Source of the DNA: Aquificaceae bacterium
Lineage (GTDB): Bacteria; Aquificota; Aquificia; Aquificales; Aquificaceae
Direction: 5' to 3'
DNA: 52,286 nt
NCBI GenBank assembly: GCA_025056375.1
Contig: JANWWH010000003.1
Coordinates: 1-52,286, forward strand
Each line of letters starts with the position of its first letter. Within the stretch, counting starts at the first letter, position 1. The notes under the pieces were generated by a model. It made no database searches, was not told where the DNA came from, and was given only the letters and a program-made list of their open reading frames with translations. Of this stretch, positions 35,463 to 43,932 are shown piece by piece. Position numbers and translations under genes: made by a program.

Positions 35463-35907
35463 GGAGCTTCTCCTTTGACTCAAACTTGTAAACTTCATCG
35501 TCCACCATAAAACAGGGTGCCTCTGAACAGGCACCTATACACTGCACGCCTATGAGTTTAAACCTTCCGTCCCTCGTAATCTCACCGGGTGATACACCCA
35601 AAAGTTCCTTTAGGGCGAGGAGCACTCGGCGAGAGTTCATCAGGTTGCAGACTACGCTCACACAGACTCTTATGCGATGCCTTGCAGGCTCGCCCCTGTC
35701 AAACATGTCGTAGAAGGAGACCACATTTTCCACGTGACTAAGGGGCAGTTCAAGTATCCTTGCCACCTCCTGCAGGGCGAAGGCTGGTATGTGCCCATAG
35801 TGGTCCTGAACCTCGTGGAGGCACAGCAGTATGGCTTGCTCTCTGCGAGGGAAGTATTCCGCATGTTCTTGAAGCTTCCTTAGGAGCTCCTCCGGTAGCA
35901 TACTCAT
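35437..35907 (-). CDS. nuoE: NADH-quinone oxidoreductase subunit E
   Basis: This is a 156-residue thioredoxin-like 2Fe-2S subunit. The cluster ligands are C82 and C87 (CVSVVC) and C123 and C127 (CIGAC), in the usual spacing. The N-terminal helical part (AILLCLHEVQDHYGHIP) is typical. With NuoF it forms the NADH input module. The start overlaps the mqnD stop by 4 bases, and the gene is in one run with tig-clpP-clpX-ompH-lpxD-mqnD. Confidence 0.95.
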   Translation of the reverse strand: MSMLPEELLRKLQEHAEYFPRREQAILLCLHEVQDHYGHIPAFALQEVARILELPLSHVENVVSFYDMFDRGEPARHRIRVCVSVVCNLMNSRRVLLALKELLGVSPGEITRDGRFKLIGVQCIGACSEAPCFMVDDEVYKFESKEKLHEVLSRYT

Positions 35908-36749
35908 TCTAACATCACCTCGTCACTAAAGATAACGCGGGGCATCTCCGCCTTAATTATACCCCTTTCTATACCCCTTTGGAGTATGAGCCTTACCGCC
36001 TGCCTGCCTTCTACGCCGTAGTCAAGGGTTCTCTCGTTTACATACATGCTCACAAACCTTTTAGTTCTCTGAGGGTCCTCCTTTATATCTCTTGCGTATT
36101 CTCTTGCGAAGGTGAGGGCTTCTTCTGAGTGCTTCAGGGCGTATTCCACGCTCTTCCTCATGAGCCTTTCAAACTTCCTTATATTCTCCATGCCCAGGTC
36201 CTTCCTTATTACATTACATCCAAGGGGAAGAGGAAGACCCGTCTCCTCCTTCCACCAATGCCCCAGGTCAAGAAATTTTTTGAGCCCCCTGTCCTGATAG
36301 CTGAGCTGTCCCTCGTGTATCACGAGCCCTGCCTCCACCTGCCCCTCTTGCACCGCCTCGAGCACTAAGTCAAAGGGCATGACCACCTCTTCAAATTCTG
36401 GCTCGTAGAGCTTCAAAACCAGATAGGCGGTGGTAAGTCTGCCGGGCACGGCTACCCTTTTACCTTTTAGGTTTTCAAGGTTTTCCCTTGCTACCACCAG
36501 AGGGCCGTAGCCATCTCCCACACTGCCTCCGCTGGGCAAGACCAGATAAAGGTTCGACACATAGGGATAGGCGTGGAAGGAAAGGGCGGAGACCTCGTAG
36601 GTGCCCTTCAGGGCTTCCTTGTTGAGGGTTTCTATATCCGCCAGAAGGTGCTCGATGTCAAAACCCTCTGTGTCTACCCTACCCGCGGTCAGCGGATAAA
36701 ACATGAAGGCGTCGTCCGCGTCAGGGCTGTGGGCTATTCTTATTCTCAT
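35904..36749 (-). CDS. mqnD: 1,4-dihydroxy-6-naphthoate synthase
   Basis: This 281-residue enzyme of the futalosine menaquinone pathway converts cyclic dehypoxanthine futalosine to dihydroxy-naphthoate. The N-terminal AHSPDADDAFMFYPL, the TYEVSALSFHAYPYV and the VPGRLTTAYLVLKLYEP segments are diagnostic, and the fold is like periplasmic binding proteins. It shows that this organism makes menaquinone through futalosine. It overlaps lpxD by 29 bases and nuoE by 4 bases, and the product pool feeds the same respiratory chain as NuoEF. Confidence 0.92.
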   Translation of the reverse strand: MRIRIAHSPDADDAFMFYPLTAGRVDTEGFDIEHLLADIETLNKEALKGTYEVSALSFHAYPYVSNLYLVLPSGGSVGDGYGPLVVARENLENLKGKRVAVPGRLTTAYLVLKLYEPEFEEVVMPFDLVLEAVQEGQVEAGLVIHEGQLSYQDRGLKKFLDLGHWWKEETGLPLPLGCNVIRKDLGMENIRKFERLMRKSVEYALKHSEEALTFAREYARDIKEDPQRTKRFVSMYVNERTLDYGVEGRQAVRLILQRGIERGIIKAEMPRVIFSDEVMLE

Positions 36750-37719
36750 GCCTTATCTCCTTGAAGAGCTCGGGAACTCTTAGAAGGTAAGCATATAACC
36801 TCTTCCACTTTGACCACTCCATGGCAGGTATGGTGCCGCCGTAAACCTTTCCACCTTGTAGGTTTTTGCTCACACCCGCCTTTGCGGATACTACCACCCC
36901 ATCCCCTATGCGCACATGGTCCGCCACTCCCACCTGACCTGCCAGCACCACACCCCTGCCCGTCTTCACACTGCCCGAGAGACCCACCTGACCCGCCAGT
37001 AAGTTATCCTCACCCAGCTGACAGTTGTGGGCAATGTGGACCAGGTTGTCTATCTTCGTGTTTTTTCCTATTCTGGTTTGGTCTATGAGAGCTCTGTCTA
37101 CGCAGGCGTTTGCCCCTATCTCCACAAGGTCCTCTATGACCACCTTTCCTATGTGGTTCAGCTTTACTATGCCCTCTGGACCCACATAGTAGCCAAAGCC
37201 GTCCGCACCTATCACCGAACCGCTGTGTATCCTTACCCCCTCACCTATCACACAACCGGGGTATATGTGAACGCCGCTGAATAGCACGCTACCTCTGCCT
37301 ATCCTTACACCCTCACCCACATAGCAAAAGGGGTAGACCTTGACACCCTCTTCCAAAACCACCCCCTTACCCACGTAGACGAAGGGGCCCACATACACTC
37401 CCTCGCCTACAAGGACACCCTCCTCTATATAAGCCTTCTCCGATATACCTGAGGGGTGTATCTCCCGATAGTTGTGTTGAAGAAACCGCGCTAAGGCAAG
37501 TCTCAGGTTGTTCACCTTTACGTATCTTGGGAAGTTCACCTCCTGCGCAACTACGAGAGCTACATGCAGGTCTTTAAGGCTTTCCACCTCCTCTACCTTT
37601 TGACAGAAGATTACCGTCCTTTCTTTTGGGTTTTCGGGTGTGGAAAGACCCACAAATTCAAAGTCTCCATCTCCGTATAGCTCACCCTGCAAAAGCTCCG
37701 ATAGCTCCCTGAGCTTCAT
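36721..37719 (-). CDS. lpxD: UDP-3-O-acylglucosamine N-acyltransferase
   Basis: This 332-residue enzyme of lipid A synthesis has an N-terminal uridine-binding domain (LRELSELLQGELYGDGDFEFVGLS). A long left-handed beta-helix of hexapeptide repeats ([LIV]-G-x4 pattern) fills residues about 95-290, and a C-terminal helix follows. The catalytic histidine is probably in LNHIGKV or VHIAHNCQLGE. Its presence shows that the cell has an outer membrane with lipid A. It overlaps ompH by 4 bases, as is common in Gram-negative bacteria. Confidence 0.95.
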   Translation of the reverse strand: MKLRELSELLQGELYGDGDFEFVGLSTPENPKERTVIFCQKVEEVESLKDLHVALVVAQEVNFPRYVKVNNLRLALARFLQHNYREIHPSGISEKAYIEEGVLVGEGVYVGPFVYVGKGVVLEEGVKVYPFCYVGEGVRIGRGSVLFSGVHIYPGCVIGEGVRIHSGSVIGADGFGYYVGPEGIVKLNHIGKVVIEDLVEIGANACVDRALIDQTRIGKNTKIDNLVHIAHNCQLGEDNLLAGQVGLSGSVKTGRGVVLAGQVGVADHVRIGDGVVVSAKAGVSKNLQGGKVYGGTIPAMEWSKWKRLYAYLLRVPELFKEIRHENKNSPQP

Positions 37720-38201
37720 TTCTGCTGGTCAAGCCTCTGGATGACCTCCCTGGTTATGTCTATCTCCGCAGACCTGTAGAGAAAGGCAGAGCAGTCAAGC
37801 ACGCCGGTAAAGCCTTGCTTTTTTGATATGTCCTCCGATATGTTCTTTACCCTACTTATTATTTCATCTTCCATTTTTCCTTTCATGTCCGAGAGTTCTT
37901 TTTGAGCTTTTTGCTGAAGTTCCATGCCCTCCGCTTCCACCTTCTGATACTCTTTTATCCTCTGCTCTCGGACATTCTGGGCTATGCCCTTGCTTTCTAT
38001 CTGTTTTTTCAGCTCCTCAAGCCTTTTGTTAATCTGGTCCAACTGTTTCTGATACTCCTCCACCTTTGCTTTCAGCTGTGCCTCCTTTCCCTTTACCAGC
38101 TGAGACTCGGAGAGTATGCGGTTCGGGTCCACGCAGGCAAACTTTTGCTGAGCAAAGCTAAGGGTTGAAAGGGCGAGTATAACCAAAATAGTTTTTTTCA
38201 T
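37716..38201 (-). CDS. OmpH/Skp-like periplasmic chaperone
   Basis: This 161-residue protein has a signal peptide (MKKTILVILALSTLSFA) and a long coiled-coil middle (residues about 40-110, rich in K, E and Q) flanked by short beta segments (FACVDPNRIL and GVLDCSAFLY). This is the Skp jellyfish architecture. It holds outer-membrane proteins in the periplasm. An AGGAGG site precedes the ATG, and lpxD overlaps its end by 4 bases, the normal order. Confidence 0.9.
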   Translation of the reverse strand: MKKTILVILALSTLSFAQQKFACVDPNRILSESQLVKGKEAQLKAKVEEYQKQLDQINKRLEELKKQIESKGIAQNVREQRIKEYQKVEAEGMELQQKAQKELSDMKGKMEDEIISRVKNISEDISKKQGFTGVLDCSAFLYRSAEIDITREVIQRLDQQK

Positions 38202-38235
38202 AACTTTTTCCTCCTGTTAAAAAGGATAGCACATG

Positions 38236-39474
38236 TCAAACCGCTTCCTTCATTATGTATGTGGGTTTTAGCTTTTTCCTTACCACTTCACCCTTTACCA
38301 CAACCTTCCGCACATTTCGAAGGGATGGTATCTCAAACATCACATCCAGCATGAGCTCCTCCATTATGGCTCTTAGACCTCTCGCCCCCGTCTTCCTCCT
38401 TATGGACTCTCTTGCTATCTCTAACAGCGCATCCTCCGTAAACTCCAGCTCCACGCCCTCCATCTCAAAGAGTTTTTTGTATTGCTTGGTTAGGGCGTTC
38501 TTTGGCTCCGCAAGGACCCTCACAAGCTCTTCCTCTGTAAGCTCATCCAAAACCGCTACAACGGGCAACCTCCCTACAAACTCGGGTATAAGACCGAAGT
38601 GTATGAGGTCGTCCACTTCCACGAAGTGCAGTGGGTTCTCACCTTTTTCAAACTTTTTTATCTCCGACTCAAAACCTACCATGGATTTTCCGAGCCTGCG
38701 CTTCACTATCTCCTCAAGCCCTACAAAGGCACCACCACATATAAAAAGTATGTTTGTAGTGTCTACCTGTATGAACTCCTGATGGGGATGCTTTCTACCC
38801 CCCTGAGGGGGCACGTTAGAAAGGGTGCCCTCTATGATTTTCAGGAGTGCTTGCTGGACACCTTCTCCTGAAACATCCCGGGTTATGGAGGGGTTTATGC
38901 CTGACTTTTTGGCTATCTTGTCTATCTCGTCTATGTATACTATACCCCTCTGGGCAGCCTCCACATCGTAGCCGCAGTTCTGCAAGAGCCTAACCAACAC
39001 GTTTTCCACGTCCTCACCCACATAACCCGCCTCTGTTAGGGTGGTGGCGTCCGCTATGGCGAAGGGCACGTCGAGTATTTTGGCAAGGGTTTTGGCGAGA
39101 AGGGTCTTGCCAGAGCCCGTGGGTCCTATAAGGAGGATGTTGCTCTTCTCCACCTCCACATCATCAAGGCTTATGCCTACCTCCTTTGCCCTTATTCTCT
39201 TATAGTGGTTGTAAACCGCCACCGAAAGCACCTTCTTTGCCCTTTCCTGCCCTATCACATACTGGTCGAGCTCTCTCTTTATCTCCTCCGGTCTTGGTAT
39301 GTCTCTGGATAACTGCTGGCTTATCTGCTTTTTCTGCTCCCTTATTACGCTACTGCAGGCTTCCACGCACCGGTCGCATATGAAGGCGTTGGTAGGTCCT
39401 GCTATGAGCATGAGCACTTCGTGTTGTGACCTACCACAGAAGGAGCAATGATTTTCCAACTTCTTCCTTCCCAT
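38236..39474 (-). CDS. clpX: ATP-dependent Clp protease ATP-binding subunit ClpX
   Basis: This is a 412-residue AAA+ unfoldase. The N-terminal zinc domain uses C10, C13, C33 and C36. Walker A is [18 protein letters not shown], Walker B is [12 protein letters not shown], and the [15 protein letters not shown] sensor-2 region is typical. It lies 1 base after clpP, in the common order clpP-clpX. Confidence 0.97.
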   Translation of the reverse strand: MGRKKLENHCSFCGRSQHEVLMLIAGPTNAFICDRCVEACSSVIREQKKQISQQLSRDIPRPEEIKRELDQYVIGQERAKKVLSVAVYNHYKRIRAKEVGISLDDVEVEKSNILLIGPTGSGKTLLAKTLAKILDVPFAIADATTLTEAGYVGEDVENVLVRLLQNCGYDVEAAQRGIVYIDEIDKIAKKSGINPSITRDVSGEGVQQALLKIIEGTLSNVPPQGGRKHPHQEFIQVDTTNILFICGGAFVGLEEIVKRRLGKSMVGFESEIKKFEKGENPLHFVEVDDLIHFGLIPEFVGRLPVVAVLDELTEEELVRVLAEPKNALTKQYKKLFEMEGVELEFTEDALLEIARESIRRKTGARGLRAIMEELMLDVMFEIPSLRNVRKVVVKGEVVRKKLKPTYIMKEAV

Positions 39475-39475
39475 G

Positions 39476-40072
39476 TTAGCTCCTCTTCTCTATTACCCTG
39501 TCCACTATACCGTAATCCAGAGCTTCTTGAGCGGACATAAAGTAGTCCCTTTCCACGTCTCTTTCAACCTTTTCCAAAGGCTGTCCCGTGTGCTTTGCTA
39601 ATGTTTCGTTGAGCATGTTCTTTATCCTCTTTATCTCCTCCGCATGAATGATTATGTCGGTGGCTTGCCCTGATATGCCACCGAGGGGCTGGTGTATCAT
39701 TATCCTGGCGTGGGGTAGGGCATACCTCTTACCCTTTGCTCCTGCGCAGAGGAGCACCGCACCCATAGAGGCAGCCTGACCCAGACATATGGTAACCACA
39801 TCCGGTTTTATGTATTGCATGGTATCGTATATAGCCATGCCTGCGGTCACCGAGCCACCCGGTGAGTTTATATACATGTATATGTCTTTGTCTGGGTCCT
39901 GAGCCTCAAGGAATAGGAGCTGGGCAACTATGAGGTTAGCTATGTGGTCGTCAATGGGGAAGCCCAGAAGAACTATCCTGTCCTGCAGGAGCCTTGAGTA
40001 TATGTCGTAAGCCCTCTCTCCCCTTGGCGTCTGTTCAATGACTATGGGCACGAGCTGGTCAAGTATTCTCAT
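39476..40072 (-). CDS. clpP: ATP-dependent Clp protease proteolytic subunit
   Basis: This is a 198-residue serine protease that forms the double heptameric chamber. The catalytic serine is S102 in [10 protein letters not shown], the histidine is H127 in MIHQP, and the acidic residue is in the [10 protein letters not shown] region. The N-terminal [21 protein letters not shown] and [19 protein letters not shown] are standard. Its start overlaps the tig stop by 14 bases. Confidence 0.97.
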   Translation of the reverse strand: MRILDQLVPIVIEQTPRGERAYDIYSRLLQDRIVLLGFPIDDHIANLIVAQLLFLEAQDPDKDIYMYINSPGGSVTAGMAIYDTMQYIKPDVVTICLGQAASMGAVLLCAGAKGKRYALPHARIMIHQPLGGISGQATDIIIHAEEIKRIKNMLNETLAKHTGQPLEKVERDVERDYFMSAQEALDYGIVDRVIEKRS

Positions 40073-41354
40073 CCTCTTCCTCCTTTGTTTCTTCCACTTC
40101 CTTCACAACTGCCTTCGAAGTTATCTCTTCAAGAGCCTTCTCTCTCTTCAGGTCTTCCTCAAGGACGGACAGGAGGTTCTCTCTCTGCAGGAACTCTCTC
40201 ATTTCCTCCACAGACCTTTCGTAAGACTGGGCGAGCTCTTCTATCCTCTTCTGAACCTCCTCTGTGCTTACCTGAATACCCTTTGCCTGAGCGTATTTTT
40301 CCAGAATAAACCTGAGCTTTATGTTAAAAACCGCCTGAGGCGTATGCTCCTTAGCCATTGACCTGTAGTCTATATACTTTTTGTCAACACCCCATTGAGA
40401 AAGCAGGTTAACCCTTCTTTCCAGTAGGTTAGCCAGCTCTCTCTTGAGTAAGGTTTGGGGAACTGCAAAATCGTGCATTTGCACAAGTTTGGAAGAAACA
40501 GCAAAAGATATCATGTCCCGCTTAATGTTTTCTATGTCAGCTTTTACCTCCTCCCTTATCTTTTCCTCTGCCTCCGCCCAACTTTCTCCAAGACCCAACT
40601 CCCTTGCAAAATCGTCACTGAGCTCAGGAAGCACTTTCTCCTTTACGCTTTTTACCCTTATCTCCGCCCTTGCCTTTCCTACGGGTTTAGCCTCCATGTC
40701 GTAGAGGGTAAGTTCCTCAAGGGTAAACTGGTCTCCCTCTTTTTTGCCCAAAAGAGCTTCCTCCATCTCTTTTCTAAAAGTGCCTTCTCCGATAATGCCC
40801 GAAGTTTCTCCCTCCGTGGTTTCGCCGCTTTCCAGGTCCTGCACCCTATAATCTACCACTGCCAGGTCGCCCTCTCTTATCTCTCTTTCCACTGGCTCCC
40901 AAAGGGCATGCTCTTCTCTTAGCTCCTCTATCCTCTTTTTCACCATTTCCTCGCTAAACTCCACCTTGTTTATCTCCACTTCAAGTCCTTCCACGTTTTG
41001 AAGTTCAAAGTCAGGTGGCACCTCAAAGGAGACGGTATAGCTCAGCTTCTGAGAAGGCTCTTCCAACTGAACATCTTCTAAATATACATCCGCCACCGGT
41101 CTTAGACCGCTCTCTTGTATGGCACTAGCCAAGGTAAAGTTAGCCACCTTTTTACCCACTTCTTCCTGTATGTATTCTCTGAACTTCGCCCTTATTATCC
41201 ATAAGGGTGCCTTACCTTTCCTGAAACCTTCTATCTGGGCGTTCTCCTTTAGGTATTTGTAGACCTCATCAAGGGCAGACCTTACCAAGTCACCCTCTAC
41301 CTCTACCCTTAGAGCCTTGAAAAGCCCCTGCCTTTCCTCCACATTTACCTTCAT
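40059..41354 (-). CDS. tig: Trigger factor
   Basis: This is a 431-residue ribosome-bound chaperone and prolyl isomerase. The N-terminal ribosome-binding domain has the GFRKGKAP signature (residues about 43-50). The FKBP-like domain starts near [10 protein letters not shown], and a long helical C-terminal domain follows. The end is very acidic. An AAGGAGG site 5 bases upstream directs translation, and tRNA-Leu stands just upstream on the same strand. Confidence 0.95.
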   Translation of the reverse strand: MKVNVEERQGLFKALRVEVEGDLVRSALDEVYKYLKENAQIEGFRKGKAPLWIIRAKFREYIQEEVGKKVANFTLASAIQESGLRPVADVYLEDVQLEEPSQKLSYTVSFEVPPDFELQNVEGLEVEINKVEFSEEMVKKRIEELREEHALWEPVEREIREGDLAVVDYRVQDLESGETTEGETSGIIGEGTFRKEMEEALLGKKEGDQFTLEELTLYDMEAKPVGKARAEIRVKSVKEKVLPELSDDFARELGLGESWAEAEEKIREEVKADIENIKRDMISFAVSSKLVQMHDFAVPQTLLKRELANLLERRVNLLSQWGVDKKYIDYRSMAKEHTPQAVFNIKLRFILEKYAQAKGIQVSTEEVQKRIEELAQSYERSVEEMREFLQRENLLSVLEEDLKREKALEEITSKAVVKEVEETKEEEDENT

Positions 41355-41373
41355 AAAAACCTCCTTTCCGTCA

Positions 41374-41456
41374 TGCGGGTGGAGGGAGTTGAACCCTCAC
41401 GGGCTAAGCCCACAGGATCCTAAGTCCTGCGCGTCTGCCAGTTCCGCCACACCCGC
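41374..41456 (-). tRNA. tRNA-Leu, anticodon UAG
   Basis: The acceptor stem GCGGGTG pairs with CACCCGC, followed by discriminator A. The anticodon stem CAGGA/TCCTG encloses CTTAGGA, so the anticodon is TAG (reads CUA). A class II long variable arm and a T arm with GTTCAAC complete the cloverleaf. CCA is not encoded. It lies 19 bases upstream of tig on the same strand and may head the same transcript. Confidence 0.95.
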
Positions 41457-41466
41457 TGAAATTTTA

Positions 41467-41472
41467 ATTATA
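41467..41472 (-). promoter_or_regulatory. -10 box (TATAAT) of tRNA-Leu and probably the tig operon
   Basis: Minus-strand TATAAT ends 10 bases before the mature 5' end of tRNA-Leu. No separate strong promoter is seen in the 19 bases between the tRNA and tig, so this one may serve both. Confidence 0.5.
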
Positions 41473-41573
41473 ACTCAGGTTGCTACATGTTATGTCTATC
41501 CTATGCAAGGCTTTTTGTAGGGTAGGTTTGTTTACTCTCCGAATTTCTCACCAAACCTGTGGCTCTAATATTT

Positions 41574-41579
41574 TATACT
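41574..41579 (+). promoter_or_regulatory. -10-like box (TATACT) before the permease gene
   Basis: TATACT ends 9 bases before the GTG at 41589. There is no SD. This favours GTG 41589 as the start over the in-frame GTG at 41559, which would lie upstream of this box. Confidence 0.4.
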
Positions 41580-41588
41580 ATTAAAGTT

Positions 41589-42566
41589 GTGAGACTGACC
41601 TTCCCCCTCACCATCATAGGGTTTTTTGTGTTCCTTGCCCTTTTTGCAGACCTTATAGCCCCCTACCCTTACGCCCTTCAAGACAGGAGAGCACCCTTCC
41701 ACCCTCCGACGAGAATACACCTGTTTAAAGAGGGCGGTCTTAGCTTACCCTATGTGCATCCCTATAGGATGAAAGACCCCCTCTTTAAAGTATACGAAGA
41801 GGACAGGAGCCTTTCTTGTAGGTTAAGGTTTCTCACCAGAACAGAACAGGGTTTAAAGCTACTTTCAGTGGAGGAGCCTTGCAAGCTCTACCTCCTTGGC
41901 ACAGACAAGCTCGGAAGGGACATCTTCAGCAGGCTCGTCTACGGCTCAAGGGTCTCTCTTACCATAGGTCTTGTGGGGGTGGGTGTGACCTTCCTTCTTG
42001 GTAGTCTAATAGGTGGTATCTCAGGATACTTTGGAGGAAAAGTGGACATGTTCATCATGAGGCTTGTGGAAGTGCTCCTCGCAGTGCCCACCTTCTATCT
42101 TATGCTCTCTCTGAGGTCTGTCTTCCCCCTAACTATGGAGAGCTTTCAGGTTTTTCTCATGGTTATTTTCATCCTCTCCTTTCTTGGATGGGCTGGGCTG
42201 GCAAGGGTAATAAGGGGTATGGTGCTCTCCATAAGGGAGAAGGAGTTTGTTCAGTCCGCCAGAGTTTACGGTGCGGGCACTATGAGGATACTGAGGGTTC
42301 ACATCCTGCCCAACGCTTACTACTACCTCGTAGTCTCTGCAACTCTCTCCTTCCCCGGCTACATACTGGCGGAAGCATCTTTGAGCTTTTTGGGTCTTGG
42401 CATACAAGAGCCCTTTCCCAGCTGGGGGAACATGCTATCTGATGCCCGAAACGTGAACTTAGTATCCGCACATCCCTGGATACTCTCTCCCGGTATAGCC
42501 CTTTTCCTACTGGTCATAGCCTTTAACCTTTTGGGTGATAACCTTCTAAAGGAAAGAAAAACATGA
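41589..42566 (+). CDS. Orphan ABC permease of the DppC/OppC type
   Basis: This is a 325-residue inner-membrane permease. The LLGTDKLGRDIFSRLVYGSRVSL segment and the later EFVQSARVYGAGTMRILRVHILPN (EAA loop) are diagnostic of the DppC/OppC family, as is SFLGLGIQEPFPSWGNML. An unusually long periplasmic stretch of about 85 residues lies between the first helix and the conserved domain. Genes for DppB, the ATPases and the binding protein are not adjacent, so the rest of the transporter must be elsewhere. It overlaps pyrK by 4 bases. Confidence 0.88.
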   Translation: MRLTFPLTIIGFFVFLALFADLIAPYPYALQDRRAPFHPPTRIHLFKEGGLSLPYVHPYRMKDPLFKVYEEDRSLSCRLRFLTRTEQGLKLLSVEEPCKLYLLGTDKLGRDIFSRLVYGSRVSLTIGLVGVGVTFLLGSLIGGISGYFGGKVDMFIMRLVEVLLAVPTFYLMLSLRSVFPLTMESFQVFLMVIFILSFLGWAGLARVIRGMVLSIREKEFVQSARVYGAGTMRILRVHILPNAYYYLVVSATLSFPGYILAEASLSFLGLGIQEPFPSWGNMLSDARNVNLVSAHPWILSPGIALFLLVIAFNLLGDNLLKERKT

Positions 42567-43309
42567 AGGACTATCTCTGCCCAGTGGTAGAAAACAGGCA
42601 CATATCCGGTAGGCTATACCTGTTAAAACTCCATGCACCCGAGCTGGCAAAAGAAACAAGAGCCGGGCAGTTTGTGATGGTAAAGGTTTCAGGCAGTCTT
42701 GAGCCTCTTGGTAGGCGAGCCTTTGCGGTGGCGGACAAAGAAGGGGAGAGCATACTGATTTTCTACGACCTTGTGGGCAGAGGAACCCTTTTTATGTCGG
42801 AGCTCAGAGAAGGTGAAGTTATCCAGGTCCTTGGACCCTTGGGTAAAGGTCTTTTCTTCTATGAGGGTCAAAAGCATTTACTTTTGGGTGGTGGTGTGGG
42901 TCTTGCGGGCTTGACCCTCTTAGGTAAAGAGCTGAGAGACATAGGGAAAAGGGTGGTCTTTGCCTATGGGGGCAGGTCGGCGGAGCATCTGGGTATGGAG
43001 TTCTGGCTAAAAGAGAAGGGTTTTGAATACCTGCTATATACGGAGGACGGAAGCAAAGGGAGGAAGGGTCTCATCACGGAGGTGCTGAAGGAATTTGATA
43101 GTTCTTGGGTAGTCCATGCCTGTGGACCAAAGGGTATGCTCAGGGCGCTCAAAAACCATAAAAGTGGACATAGGATGTATTTTTCTTTGGAGAGCAGGAT
43201 GGCTTGCGGGTGGGGCGTTTGTTTGGGCTGTGTGGTAAGAACGCAGGGGGGTTACAGAAGGGTCTGCTATGAAGGTCCTGTCTTTCCTGCGGAGGAGGTG
43301 CTTTTCTGA
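42563..43309 (+). CDS. pyrK: Dihydroorotate dehydrogenase electron transfer subunit
   Basis: This 248-residue FAD and 2Fe-2S protein passes electrons from dihydroorotate dehydrogenase (PyrD type B) to NAD+. FAD binding is at GRRAFAVADK, NAD binding at LLLGGGVGLAGLTLLGKEL, and the cluster cysteines are in MACGWGVCLGCVV plus a distal cysteine in RRVCYEGPVF. The length and order match PyrK. pyrD is not in this window. It overlaps ribE by one base (TGATG). Confidence 0.9.
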   Translation: MKDYLCPVVENRHISGRLYLLKLHAPELAKETRAGQFVMVKVSGSLEPLGRRAFAVADKEGESILIFYDLVGRGTLFMSELREGEVIQVLGPLGKGLFFYEGQKHLLLGGGVGLAGLTLLGKELRDIGKRVVFAYGGRSAEHLGMEFWLKEKGFEYLLYTEDGSKGRKGLITEVLKEFDSSWVVHACGPKGMLRALKNHKSGHRMYFSLESRMACGWGVCLGCVVRTQGGYRRVCYEGPVFPAEEVLF

Positions 43310-43932
43310 TGTTTACTGGGCTCGTGGAGGCACTTGGAAGGGTCGAAAATCTCAGGGGTGGAAGGCTGGTAGTGAGTTCTGGTCTCCAAGAGGTGAAGTT
43401 GGGCGACAGCGTGGCGGTAAACGGTGTATGCCTCACAGTTGTGAAGTTAGAGGGTGGGCTTTTGGAGTTTGACCTATCCGAGGAGACCCTGCAAAGGAGC
43501 AACCTGAGGTTTTTAAAACCCGGAGACCTTCTCAACCTTGAAAGAGCTCTGAAGGTCTCCGACAGGCTTGGAGGACACCTACTTCAGGGGCATGTGGACT
43601 TTACCGCCCCCATAACCCACCTTAGCCAAAGGGGTGGACACTGGTCATTGACAGTGAAGATATTGGGTGGTTACGAACCCTACTTTGTGGAAAAGGGTTC
43701 CGTGGGCATAGATGGTATAAGTCTAACTATAAACAGGGTAGAGGGTCAACTCCTCCACATAAACATAATACCCCACACCTACCAAAACACCAACCTGAAA
43801 GTAAGAAAGCCCGGAGACATGGTAAACGTAGAAGTGGACATCATAGGCAAGTATGTGATAAACTACCTCCAGAGGTTTAGAGGAAGCCCTTTGCAGGGCA
43901 TGTTAGAAAGCTTTTATAATATAAGCCCATGA
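43309..43932 (+). CDS. ribE: Riboflavin synthase (alpha chain)
   Basis: This 207-residue enzyme forms riboflavin from two lumazine molecules. It consists of two similar lumazine-binding repeats. The first starts MFTGLVEALG with SVAVNGVCLTV; the second has GHLLQGHVDFTAPI with SVGIDGISLTI. Both are diagnostic. No FMN riboswitch is visible, as the gene is inside an operon behind pyrK. Its end overlaps the EAL-HDOD gene by 4 bases. Confidence 0.95.
   Translation: MFTGLVEALGRVENLRGGRLVVSSGLQEVKLGDSVAVNGVCLTVVKLEGGLLEFDLSEETLQRSNLRFLKPGDLLNLERALKVSDRLGGHLLQGHVDFTAPITHLSQRGGHWSLTVKILGGYEPYFVEKGSVGIDGISLTINRVEGQLLHINIIPHTYQNTNLKVRKPGDMVNVEVDIIGKYVINYLQRFRGSPLQGMLESFYNISP
43915..43920 (+). promoter_or_regulatory. 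-10 box (TATAAT) of the second EAL-HDOD gene
   Basis: TATAAT inside the end of ribE ends 8 bases before the ATG at 43929. No SD is seen. The gene may therefore be expressed apart from pyrK-ribE. Confidence 0.5.

Noticed and set aside
43900-43932. ribE and the EAL-HDOD gene as only one coupled unit
   Set aside because: The 4-base overlap suggests coupling, but a good TATAAT lies 8 bases before the start, so separate expression is equally likely.
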